Origin: Pogona vitticeps
Lineage: Eukaryota; Chordata; Lepidosauria; Squamata; Agamidae
Assembly: GCF_051106095.1 (NCBI RefSeq)
Contig: NC_135783.1
Location: 307,844,322-307,908,321, forward strand
DNA: 64,000 bases
Direction: 5' to 3'
Shown here: piece by piece, positions 9,742 through 20,590 of the stretch
How positions within the stretch are numbered: position 1 is the stretch's first letter
Layout: each line of letters opens with the position of its first letter
Notes under the pieces: model-generated
The model's input: the letters and a program-made list of their open reading frames with translations, nothing else
The model's database searches: none
What the model was told of the DNA's origin: nothing
Made by a program: the position numbers and the translations under genes

Positions 9742-12700
9742 AGAGAGTTTGTGGAAACCTTAACACAGCTGGATGAATACAGGAAAATGTAGAACACAAA
9801 GAGCAAAAAAATGTGGATAATTTCAGGCTGCTTCCTAGGATATGGTTTGAGCTAAGCTAGAAACCATGAGTAACAGGTGAAAGCCAAATGTCAGGGGCAA
9901 AGAATGAGTAAAGTCTGAGCATCAGACCAAGAGAGAGAACCAAGGAGCACCCTGGGAGCCTGGACAGAAGGACAAACCAAAACTCAAGGTGAGTCGGGGC
10001 AGTCCGAGGGCAGAACCATAGAACAAATAGGAATCAGAACTTCATAAGGTACTTGTAAGAAATAATTGTTTATAGCTATCACTCAGATACTCCCAAGATG
10101 TGTTAAACATTTTTGCTGTCTCAAAAGAAACTAAAGTATTTTAAAATAACTTTTGAAAAGTCTGAATGTTGCCACCTTGCTGATCTGTATGTAGTACAAA
10201 ACACACTCTTTCCCCATCCAGCATGAAAGAGCAAAAGACAGTAGCACGAAGTAGCAGCATGAGCCAGCACTTGAACCGTATGATGTATCCTCTCTAACTT
10301 TTAGAAAGAGCACAGCCTCTAACTATACACGTCACTAAAAAGTGACAGTTCAGTTGCAAAAGGAATGAAGTCAGCCCTCCTTGAAATTATGTCATAATGT
10401 TGTATTTCTTATTCTGTCTGCATGAAATGAACTGGAAAATGTTGGGATTTTGACTCGCATGGAGGGACTGCACAGACACAGCAGCCTTCCCTGATTCAGA
10501 CTGTTGCCTTTCTGAGTTGAAAACAGTATCAGAGGGTAGCAATGCATAGTATAGCAAGTTCTTGACAGCTAGCACACTCCCCACAACATGAGTAGCCTCA
10601 GCAAGCTTACCAGATGACTGAATAAGGTTGGGGAGATTAGTTTCCCTCTACTGTACTTCATGCAGTCAATTAAACTGTGAACTAGAGTCCAAGAGTAATG
10701 TCAAGGCAAAAGATAGGGGCATGTGGTGGGAAGGCCAAAGCGTACCAGAAGACAGTGGGAGGGAATGTGGTTTCTTCATTTGGTAGGATTTGCAGGCCCA
10801 AAATCAGAGCCATAACTAGTAGTCTTGGTGCCTAGGCCCTCACAGTCCTATCAGTAAAGCTTAATTCACATGAAATTGGCATATGCAGTGAGAGAAGAGA
10901 GAAATGGGAAGAATAACTAGACCTGAGCACGCAATGACCATACTGGTTCAGCACTGAGCCTGCCTGAGTATTGTTTGTTTGTTTGTTTGTTTGTTTCCTT
11001 CTATCCAGACAAGAAAAACTGGAGGCCGTACACATGTTCAGAGTGGATACGTTTAGGCCCTTCGACCAGCCAATACCAATAAGTGAAATCCCATCCTCTC
11101 AGCAGCATTTTTTGTACTTTAAATTTTGGCACCCTCACAGTCACCCTACCATAGGTGCAGCTTCACCCAAAATGTTGCTGGGGGTGTATATCTAATTCTC
11201 TCACAGCCACATGCAAACATCCCATACTGTTATTTTTAGGAGTAGCTAGCTATAAATAAAAATCAGGCAGCCATAAACATGAGGACTTAAAAAAAAAGTT
11301 AGGGAGCTAAAAGAAACTAAAAGACACTTGTCTAAAAGTAAGACATATGATGTTAATGTAAAGCTCAAATTACTGGGCAGAAAGGTAGAATACATAAGTG
11401 TAATTTCAGAAGAAAGAAAGATGTTTTCCATGGCTTTTAAAAATGGAGATAAGAGATTGTGGTGCCATTGTATGTGGGTAGGTGGCAGGTTAAGAGTTTG
11501 CACCCTCCCAATGCTTGGGGCCTGGACAAAATAGAAGAATAAGTCCAGAATGAGATTTTTTTAAAAAAACTAGGAATAAGATAAGAACAAACAACCCAAA
11601 CATACCAAGGGAGGGCTTAACTGGACCAGGCCATCTTCTTGTAGTTCGTTCTACCCAGAAGATTCCAGCAGCCAGATGAAGTTAGTTCAAAGGTAGAGGA
11701 AGCAAAACTACTTAGGTGAATGGTGCCACATTTCATTTAGTGGCTCTCTAGGACAGCCAACTGTATGCAAAGGCTACCTGCTCCTGTCCAGCTGTTCATT
11801 GCTTAAAATTTTGAAAAAGTAAAAAAGCAGAGAGGTTAGGATGGAAAGCACTACTCATTAAGTGCTGTGCAAGCCTAGGGAGGGGGGGCCCTTCAGTTCT
11901 CCCTTTTGACAGTAGATCCTGTGAGTCTGAAAAGTCACCTGATAGCTCAGATCCCTCCCAACTGGCTAGGAATTATGGGACTACTGTCATAAGAAAACAC
12001 ACTGACCAATTCTTCAGTGGACACATGCCTTGTGCCCATGTGTAGAATTCTCTGAATGAACCCTGGCCACCTCATTTTAAAACACTGCTTGCTTTAAACA
12101 ACCAAAATCTTTACAGCATCACTGTTGTTCTTATTTAAGAGTATTAATCAAAGAGAGAGAAAAAGAGGCAGAACTGCACCCCAGGATATTTGTGATCTAA
12201 TTTTATTTGCTGGACAGGTAGGCAGACACAAATGTAACCTCAAACAAAGATGAACAAATGGAAATTTAACACAATTTTTTTCTAGGGCATTGTTTCAGCC
12301 AAAGAATATCCATTGCAGTGAGTAATTGGTATATGAAGGGGAAGGTATTCATTCATTCATTCATTCATTCATTCTAGAACTGTTTTTTTTTTTTTCATTT
12401 AAACTTCTGCCAAAAAAGCAAAAAACAAAAACCCAATTATTCCTCCCTTCCTGCTCTTAAGTGCAACTGGGACAACCTCACTCAAAAGAGTCTAATTTAG
12501 CCTGGCTCAAAATCATACTTGGGGTATACAGTTTCCCTCTGGAAAATTTGACAGCCATGATTTAACAGTGTTTGTAAATATTTTAATATCTGCACAATAT
12601 AATTGTAGGCTGGAAAACGAAATGGGTTACGTTTCAGACTACACAGTGAGAAAGGCATTAGTTAGTGTATAGTTCTACAGGCAAAGTATTTTACAGAATT

Positions 12701-15189
12701 CTGTACCAGAGCCAAACTCTTTTCACAAGTCTAAACTTTCTCTGTCATGATATTTGATGGCTTCTCACTCACACATCCGAATTTCGTTGCTTGCGCTGTG
12801 ATTGCATACCCAGTAACCCCATGCAGCATTGATTTCAGTTAAAAGCTTATTAAATATGTGAGGTAGCTGAGGGGTTGTCTCTGCCATTGCACCAGCTCTA
12901 TAACTGACCACATGCAGCGCTCACAAGATGTGATTTCAGTCAGGACCCCAGACTTGACCCAAACTGGGGCTGGGACAATTTCATGTAAAAATGCCACAGC
13001 TCGCTCTTATAGAATCCTGGGACCAGCAGTCTGGCGAAGTGCTTAGAATTCTATGTTAGATATCTCCAGCACTATAGTCAGGGGGGGAGTCTATTAAAGA
13101 CCTCTAGCAGAGAAGTCCAAATACTCAGTAGCTCAAGTACTTCAGCCATTTAACAAAAAAGGGTGAACTTAAAAGGGTGAATAAGGAGAGAGTTCTAGCC
13201 CATTCTTCTGTCTGTTGTTGTCTCTGAGGGAGAGGGACTGTCTGAAGAGTAAAACTTCTGCTACATGTGGAATCTTTTCACATCGCTGGAGACCTTCAAA
13301 ACTGACAACTACTAATCATATGGAGAGTTCCATGTGAGGCAGATTGTTCTCTCTTTTAGACATTCCCCTTAGTGGTGGAATCGATGACAGTTCCAGAGTG
13401 AGGACAGAACTCTCTCCCTGGTTACATTCTTAAATTAACAGTGTTTTGAACAAGGCTTTCAACTTCCAGGATTGTGTAAGATGGAGCCAAGATGATATCA
13501 AGCTGCTATTGTACTTCAGTTGTGTAGCTGTATGTAGGAATGCAGGTACATGTACACGAGGGGAGTTGTTTGGAATATCTTGTTGGAGTTTTGTTTGCAA
13601 CCTCACATGATGTTGATGGTTTGTGTGACTGAGAGGGACTTTTCTGGATCGAAGTGTCTATCCAATTGTTCCTTGCAACCTTTGATTTCAAAGAGAAATC
13701 AAAGAATAAAACTTCTGCTGAGTGTTCCTTTCCTCTCATCTATTGAGAGGAAGTAGTTTTTAGTTTGCTGTTGATTTATTCGCCTGGTTGCTATGTATGA
13801 GTGCAACAAAGAAAACAGAATATACATGTATGCGGGGTATGTTTTGGAAGCCCCTGATACCTCACACTCCTTTTTTTAAGAAGTGACTGCTGTGTTACCA
13901 GTTGGGCTTCTTAGTTAGTCCTGCCCCCTTTGGAGGCAATAGAGGTTATGAGAATAGATCTGGACCTCCCAGGTCCACAGATGAGTTTTTGAAGGTCCCA
14001 GACCCTCGGATTACTACTCCAGCTATAGATAATGTCAGTAAACAAAAATTGGTCATCAGTCAGTTCCCTACACAAGAGTATAGCATATAATACCATTGGT
14101 AGAACAGTCTCACTATGGAACTTTAAGCAAGGAAATGAAATTTGTGTGCTTCTGATTTAGAGCTACATGTGCAAAAAAGAAATTGAGAGAACAGAACAAG
14201 AAAATTTGTCATCCTCTCTTGTTTGATGTTGTCCAAGTCCAGTTCCAGCTGTAGATTGCAGCAGGATATATTCAACTAACGAAAGTGTGAATTATAAACC
14301 CCTCATTCTCTTTAAGCAGTCTGTGGCCTCTAGCACAGGCCAAAGAAGACAGCTGGCAAAATTTCAGAACCTGGCAGGATTTCTGCGGTTTGGGAAATCC
14401 AAACTAAATGTGAAGTTTAATTTCATCAACAATTTTAGCTCTTGCCCAGGAATGGGAACTTATCATTAAATGTCTAGAATTTATGGTCCTCTACCAAAAC
14501 CTGTAAATCACGAACCACAAGCTTTGTCAGTGCTCACTGACTCCAGCATTTGATCTTATTCTGGTATATTTACCAAATGCCCCATTTCTCTTTTTATGAA
14601 TATCAGCTTGAGAATGTGAATAACTTGTCAAAATATGTAGAAAAAGATGTGTGGCATTTCTAAGAATTATACTTCCGCTAATTTGATGAGGGATACCAAA
14701 ATATTTTATACTGTTGGATTTATACCTCAGAGAGAGGAACTAAAAGCAATGTAGTTATGTGTATGGTACATCATGATAGTAACTTAACAAGATAACTGCA
14801 GTCCTTTCATAGCACAGCTTTTTAGTTACTTTCAGAGATGGGAAATAACATATTAAAGTAACACAGGATAGAAATAGGTATTATAAACAGTTTGCAATGA
14901 GAGCTGAAAGCATGTTGGTGTGGAGATGAAGACACATGATTCAGATAGACATTCACATTCAGAAATCAGATTTTAAAGAACTCCAGCAGTTAAATCTTGA
15001 AGACAAATACAAACAAAGCAAGCTGACTGGAAGGCTCCAGGGTGTGAGAAAAACTCCTGCTGTGCCATGCACAGTCAGCTCTTAAGGATTTATTTATTTC
15101 TGCTTTTGATGTATTATCAAGTCTGCTTCTGTACAAGTTACCTGCAACAAACTACATTTTAAGATAAAGAGTGCATAATGGCCTACAAA
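9742..15189. other. No gene seen; 5.4 kb of mostly unique DNA
   Basis: No frame above about 85 codons and none with a recognisable motif. Simple repeats: (TTTG)n at 10,971-10,997 and (ATTC)n at 12,345-12,374. A short perfect hairpin lies at 13,680-13,704 (arms ctttgatttc / gaaatcaaag). Regulatory sites, if any, cannot be told by eye. Confidence 0.5.
12345..12374. repeat. (ATTC)n microsatellite
   Basis: Seven to eight uninterrupted ATTC units, followed by a poly-T run at about 12,385. Confidence 0.95.
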
Positions 15190-15330
15190 TCTCATCGTCA
15201 TCATCTTTGAATTGCAGAGTTGGAAGGACCCTATGGATCATCAGTTCCAGCCCTTGTCAAGGAGGCACAGAAGGGAATCAAACTCCCAAATAGATGTCTA
15301 AAACATTGAGCTATTCAGCAGTTCAACAAA
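15190..15330 (-). mobile_element. tRNA-derived SINE fragment, antisense
   Basis: Contains attgcagagttggaaggacc, caaggaggcacagaaggga and gaatcaaactccca, then ttgagctattcagcagttc. The reverse complement has a box-B-like ttgggagtttgattcc and a tRNA-like 5' portion (gctgaatagctcaatg). The left end has a CR1-like block (gagttggaaggaccctatgg). I read this as an old tRNA-SINE with a CR1-type 3' end. The exact family is not known to me. Confidence 0.55.
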
Positions 15331-15341
15331 GATACGTGGAA

Positions 15342-15464
15342 TGTTCAAGGAATGGTTTATCATTGCCCCCACTCCACCACTACAAGATCAAAAAGGTTTT
15401 GAACACAGATCTCTGGGCTCCTAGCCTGACACTCTGCCCCTAACACCACACTGGAAAATAGAGC
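15342..15464 (-). mobile_element. Second tRNA-derived SINE fragment, antisense
   Basis: The reverse complement begins ccagtgtggtgttaggggca, then gagtgtcaggctagga and gatctgtgttcaaaacc: a tRNA-like head with box-A-like and box-B-like segments, followed by atgataaaccattcc. It lies next to the ATTT tail of the following L2 fragment. Confidence 0.55.
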
Positions 15465-15467
15465 TAT

Positions 15468-15562
<95 letters not shown>

Positions 15563-15990
15563 TTTGAGGGATGTGGTGGCGCTGTGGACTAAACTGCAGA
15601 AGCCTGTGCTGCAGGGTCAGAAGACCAAGCAGTCGTAAGATCGAATCCACATGACGGAGTGAGCACCCGTCACTTGTCCCAGCTCCCGCCAACCTAGCGG
15701 TTCGAAAGCATGCAAATGCGAGTAGATTAATAGGGACCACCTCCGTGGGAAGGTAACAGCGTTCCGTGTCTAAGTTGCACTGGCCATGTGACCACGGAAG
15801 ATTGTCTTCAGACAAAACGCTGGCTCTATGGCTTGGAAACGGGGATGAGCACCGCCCCCTAGAGTCAAACATGACTGGACAAAAATTGTCAAGGGGAACC
15901 TTTACCTTTACCTTATTTATTTCATTTGTACTCCGCCTATTTGGTCTTGCAACCACTCTAAGCAAGAAATGGCAAGAGCATCTGTTTCAG
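15465..15990 (-). mobile_element. L2-type LINE 3' end with long ATTT tail, split by a SINE
   Basis: About 100 bases of uninterrupted ATTT (15,465-15,565), then the Sauria SINE (15,566-15,913), then the rest of the tail and a short L2 3' UTR piece (tttgtactccgcctatttgg, then aaccactctaagcaag). The 3' UTR piece resembles the antisense L2 ends near 960 and 38,790. The right edge is uncertain. Confidence 0.65.
15566..15913 (+). mobile_element. Sauria-type SINE inserted in an ATTT tail
   Basis: Nearly the same structure as the copy at 2326-2686: head gagggatgtggtggcgctgt, box-B-like segment agatcgaatcc, middle cccgccaacctagcggttcg, BovB-like end ctagagtcaaacatgactgg and two ACCTTT units. Because it sits in ATTT repeats, the target duplication (about tttatttattt) cannot be bounded. 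A 137-codon open stretch on the minus strand across it is a by-product of the SINE sequence. Confidence 0.92.
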
Positions 15991-16114
15991 TCTGAAAAGT
16001 AATGCATTCTAATTTTTAAAGTTATTTTTTAAAAGGCATGTTCAGGCATATTTTTACAGGAATGTACAGCCTTACCCAATACACAGTGTCTGAAGAGTGA
16101 ACAGCATGCATGTT

Positions 16115-16465
16115 GTAGAATCATCAAATCATAGAATAATGGAGTTGAAAGGGGCCATCAAATCCAATCCCCTGTTCAATGCAGGAATCCAAATAAAAAT
16201 ATATATGGTTGTCTGATTTCTCTTGAATGCCTTCAGTGTTGGAGCACTTACTACCTCCTAAGATAATTGGTTCCATTGTTGTACTGCTCTAACAGTTAAG
16301 AATTTTTTTCTGATATTCAGCCGCAATCTTGACTTCGTATAATTTGAGCCCATTATTACATGTCCTGTACCCTGGGATAGCTGAGAACAGATCCTGCCCT
16401 TCTTCTGTATGACTATTCTTCAAGTATTTGAAAAGTGCAATTATATCTTCCCACTGTCTTCTGGC
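16115..16465 (-). mobile_element. CR1 LINE 3' end, antisense
   Basis: Begins with the reversed CR1 terminal octamers (tagaatca, catagaat) at 16,115-16,140. Then follow ggagttgaaaggggccatca, ccctgttcaatgcaggaatc, cttcagtgttggagcactta, gtactgctctaacagttaag, ttttttctgatattcagccg and tcttcaagtatttgaaaagt. These are the standard blocks of the amniote CR1 3' region in reverse. It is 5'-truncated at about 16,465. Confidence 0.88.
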
Positions 16466-19128
16466 ATACATGAAAGTGTAAAAAAGAGAAAAGATGCAGC
16501 AAATCAGGAGTAAAACATAATCACAGACATTGTTAGATACCATGGTTTATGATCAGCTTTTCTCAGCCTCGTACTTTCCAGACAGGATGGCCTGCAAATC
16601 TCACACTCTCCAGTCTGCAGTCAGTCTGTGGCATGTTTATGCATCTCAAAAGTGGCAGGTTGGAGAAGGCAACTTAAGCTCTGCAGAAATCAAAAACAGA
16701 ATGTTGCTCTTCTGGACACCAAACTATATAGCATGTGCATCCAGCTGGACCAGCGCCATGCAGTGACTTCTCGTCTACCCTGAGCATGGCTCATTTTGAC
16801 TGATTTCCCTTCAGACTATCTTAACTTGGAATTCAGCTTGGCAGCTCTCAGGAGTATGATTCACAAACCAATTATTAAGATGAAGCACTTGGATTTAAGC
16901 CAGTTAAGTAGGTATGTCCTAGAGCTCTGGAGTCTTCTAATGGATTTTCATCTCAATATACCTCATTTCTGTCTAAAACGATCATGCTACAGAAACCATT
17001 TCATTTCATACTGACTGCCGTAAATCAAGCAGTTGTTGTGATGTTCTTTTCCTGCTGTGCAGCAGGTAAATTAGGGATGAGACTTTGTATTATTTTTATA
17101 GAACAAGAAGCTTAGGCTTTATCTGATAGTTTTAAGTTTTTTAATGATAATCCATCACATTCAATTCCTCTTTGAATTTTTAAAGTCTTTAATGAAACTT
17201 TATTCAAAACATGAGCCCTACAGCAACCCTTTTCATGTATATTTGTATATTGTTTAGAACTATACAGTAAAGGCCAGTACACTGTTGTGTAACTCTGCCT
17301 TTAATTTTCAGCTGTGTATGACTCGTACACCATGATACAAAGTTGCACACACCCCAGCATTGAAAAAAGAAGCAGGAATTTGCCGCTGTCAATGACATCA
17401 GTTCCATGTTGCAGGATCCCGGCTGTAGTTTGTCATGTATTGCGAAATTTTTAATTTGCCTTTTGCGAAGTGTGGGATGGTCTCTAAAATTGTATCTTCC
17501 TGGAACTAAAAAATAAAAATCAATTCTCAGATTTACTTTAAGGATTTTCCCAAATGGAAATTAAAAATGAAAACCAAAAGGTAGTACCATGACAAGTTAC
17601 ACTTTTCAACTAGAAAATCTCAACTACTCCAGCTAGGGCCATGCTGCTTGGCATGTTATTGGGGTTCTAGCACACACAAAAAGTACTTTTCTGATCTCCA
17701 TAGGAAAAAAATATTGGATTTACTTTAAATACTTGAATGGTTGGTCTCAGTATATATAGTTGCAGAATTCCTTCCTGAAAAGAACCCCGTACCTCAGCAA
17801 ACTTGATAAGTATTCCAGCATAGTAATTTTTCTTAACCGATTGAGGAAAACTGCACTGTGAGCAGAGATGATTAAATATGCATCCCATTAAGAATTCTAT
17901 ATCTTGTGTCTAGACATTTATTATGTTGTGAAAGGAAGAGATGAATGGGTGGAACTCTAAATCAATGCATATGTCTGTAAACCATGTTTCTCTTCCAAGA
18001 TAGGGAGGAACTAAAATTAGACAGTCTTGCTGAAAATGATGGCCCCAGATATTTTGGAACTGTTGAAAAAATGTAGGGCTTTCCCTCCTACCCTTTTCTA
18101 CTAACCTGTGTGAGTGACAGAGAGACTTAGAGCCATGACAGAAGGGACAAAGCTGGAGGTTCCCCTCCTTGTGTGCATAAACATGATGCTGTCATAGGAC
18201 TATTTCACCTACATATGCTCAGGCATATAGTAGTGACACTCAACCCATAAACAGGACCGTTGCTCTCATGTCCAGTCAAGTGCCAGGGAATACGTGAACC
18301 GAGGGTTCAATCTGCAAAAAGCCAAGCCAAGCTAAACCAACTTACCAACCATCTACATGGCTTTAACATCTGTGGGTAGCCACAGCCTGCTACTATAGCA
18401 AACGCCTTCAGTTCACTGTGTGAAGAGACCTGCGGAAAATGTCATGATTAATATCTTTCCTCCCATTTGATTGCCCTTCTTTTCATCACAACAACAGAAC
18501 ATCTGCAGATAGAAATTAAACTCAATAATTTTGCTGCTCTTTGGAGGGAAATAAGAAATAAAAGAAAATTGAAATCCTAATAGAAAATTGGAATCTAGTT
18601 AAGGAAGGACTCTTGGGAAGAGAATAAGCTAAAAAAAAGTTAAAACAAAAGACTTGCATGGTCTTGATGCTGATGCTATAACTTGTTTAATTGTTGTTTA
18701 GATTCTGTTGAGGTAACACAATAAATTAAGTCACTTCCTATGCTCATGACTGTTTAAAAAATTAAAAGGAGAAAACTATTTTTCATCCTCAGTATGACAA
18801 CTGACATCAATCTTAACCAATGATTAATTTCCCAACTTCATTTATGAGGAGATAATTATTCTTTAAAGAGAAATAATATCCTAAGTCCTCCAATGTTCAT
18901 GGAAGTACAGGAGTACACCATTTCTGTTTTCCCCTTTCAGCTTTATTGTAAAATGTTTATGTTACAATGTACATATAATTAAAGGCAATATCTTCATCAT
19001 ATTAATATTCATCTCTGACAACAATTCAGATTAAATGTGAACAATAAATAACACACATAGGAGCATTTTGCCAAACATAATTTTAAATTAAATTATCTTC
19101 TAGTTCACAATCCACAGAATTTCAGACT
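16466..19128. other. No gene seen; unique DNA
   Basis: No frame above about 78 codons and no recognised element. Only ordinary AT-rich DNA and short homopolymer runs were seen. Confidence 0.5.
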
Positions 19129-20210
19129 GTGAATTCCCTCATAGACATGGGGAATGTTCACTTAATAGAGCTATCTCCAGGGGAACCTGGACAGAAGAAA
19201 CCTGGGGCACAGAAACAGGGAATCCAGACAGAGACCATAGAGTGTGAGACACAGGGAGGAAGCCTGGGACAGGAGAAGCACCCCCTAGAGGAGAATGGGA
19301 AGGAGGACCCTTGGAAGCTGTGGAATATAAGGGAGGTGCTGGAGGCAGACACCACCAGAAAGGGAGAAGAAGTTGGAGCAGGAAGTCCAGACTGGGGGCT
19401 TGTAACTTAACATCCTGGTAGAGGAATTCAAAGAAGAAGGGGCCTGGGGGAACCATACGAGGGCTACCAGGCAGAGGAAGATGCCCTTGAGGAATCTGAT
19501 TCTCCTTGGAAGTGGGACTACAAATAAGATCTTTGGACTGGGGTATTAGTGCAGATGTGAGTGCCTGAAGGGGAGGGGGAGAAGAAGCACCTCAACCCAT
19601 AGCACAGAGTGCTGTCCTCTGAAGATGCCGGCCACAGAGACTGGCGAAATGTTAGGAAGAACAATATGGCCAAAGAGCCTGAATAACCCACAACAACTTC
19701 AACCCATGTTCCCCTCCCTTGCCCCACTATTGGGGAGAAGAGAAATCCAGGAAAGAGAGACATCATCCCAATGAGCCCAAAACCCAGACATCGTGACCCG
19801 GCTTTGACACTGGCAAAGACAATACCACCAGCCACGCCCATGCCAGCTCTTGGACAGCCAGAAAGACAGGAATGAAAAGGACTGCATCATTGTCCTCAGT
19901 GCAGGTATATCAGCTGTCCTTATTGTGGACCTTGTGGTTTGGATCAGCCTGGAGTGCTGCAATAGGAAAGAGATGGCGAGCAAAACTCCTGGCTGGGGGT
20001 TTACAGGCTTTGAACCTTGATTTTGGAGAATCGAAGGGAACTAACCTTGAAGAATCACTCTGTAGTTTATTTGTCAGCCCTACCCAGTTACAGTAAAACC
20101 AATTTGTACAGAATTACCTGTGGTTACAACTATGGATCCAAGAATGGAGGAAGGGCTCCTAATGACTCGGCTAGGGCTGGTGGGCTCACAGTAAGAATTC
20201 AGAAATAGCA
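19129..20210 (+). other. Unassigned purine-rich block with low-scoring open frames
   Basis: The plus strand is rich in A and G and has a 93-codon open stretch (19,129-19,410), rich in E, G, K and Q. Its end reads EDPWKLWNIREV. A loosely similar EDPWSLRTIKIT can be read at about 27,230-27,270. GC content and codon-like texture differ from both flanks. I do not recognise a family. An old retroelement piece or a processed pseudogene are both possible. A Penelope-like segment with a hammerhead-like motif lies within it (about 19,505-19,695). Confidence 0.35.
19615..19657 (+). ncRNA. Hammerhead-ribozyme-like motif of Penelope type (decayed)
   Basis: Elements in order: stem I tcct (19,615-19,618) paired with agga (19,654-19,657); conserved box CTGAAGA (19,619-19,625), fitting CUGANGA; one extra t; stem II gccgg/ctggc (27-31 with 41-45, counted from 19,600) with a nine-base loop; conserved GAAA (19,646-19,649); then tGTT, where the family form has cGTC at the cleavage site. 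Downstream gaataacccacaacaac also fits the family. Penelope-like elements are known to carry hammerheads with a minimal stem III, which act best as dimers. The extra base and the changed cleavage triplet suggest a decayed copy. Confidence 0.45.
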
Positions 20211-20358
20211 ATGTAACTGTGTAATGAATGTGTCAGAAGAGAGATAGGTAACTTCACATAAGACTCAATATCTTTATCTCCTTTTTTGATGAAATATTTA
20301 TTTTTCAAGTAACTGCAAACACTAGCTTTGAACAAACTGGGAAATTATTAACTGAAAA

Positions 20359-20360
<2 letters not shown>

Positions 20361-20411
<51 letters not shown>

Positions 20412-20418
20412 CTGATTG
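20361..20418. repeat. (TGAT)n microsatellite
   Basis: About fourteen TGAT units with one change near the right end. On the minus strand it lies directly after the L2 fragment at 20,419-20,590, so it may have grown from the tail or end of that insertion. Confidence 0.95.
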
Positions 20419-20590
20419 AAGGTGCCTGAGATATTGAGGGGAACCAACAAGGACATTTTGCCCCTGTCAGCCTCCCTCAACAGGTCATCCAACAGTGCAA
20501 CCAGTGCCGTTTCTGTGCCGTTGCATGGCCTGAAGCCCGACTGGAATGGATTCAGGGCATTGTAGCCTGTAGCCCCAACTGGAATGGACC
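20419..20590 (-). mobile_element. L2 LINE RT fragment, antisense, with duplicated edge
   Basis: The minus strand reads ALNPFQSGFRPCNGTETALV, ALLDDLLREADRGKMSLLV and LNISGTFN. This matches the L2 frame at 43,420-44,856 (ALDPFQSGFRP, DGGNMSLLVLLDISAAFD). It covers RT motif 1 to motif A only; the motif-A aspartate is N here. At the right edge about 35-40 bases are present twice (aatgccctgggtccattcca / aatgccctgaatccattcca). It joins RTE sequence in the same orientation. Confidence 0.8.

Noticed and set aside
15465-15565. CRISPR-like or satellite array
   Set aside because: A plain ATTT microsatellite that belongs to a LINE tail. There are no repeat-spacer units anywhere in the window.
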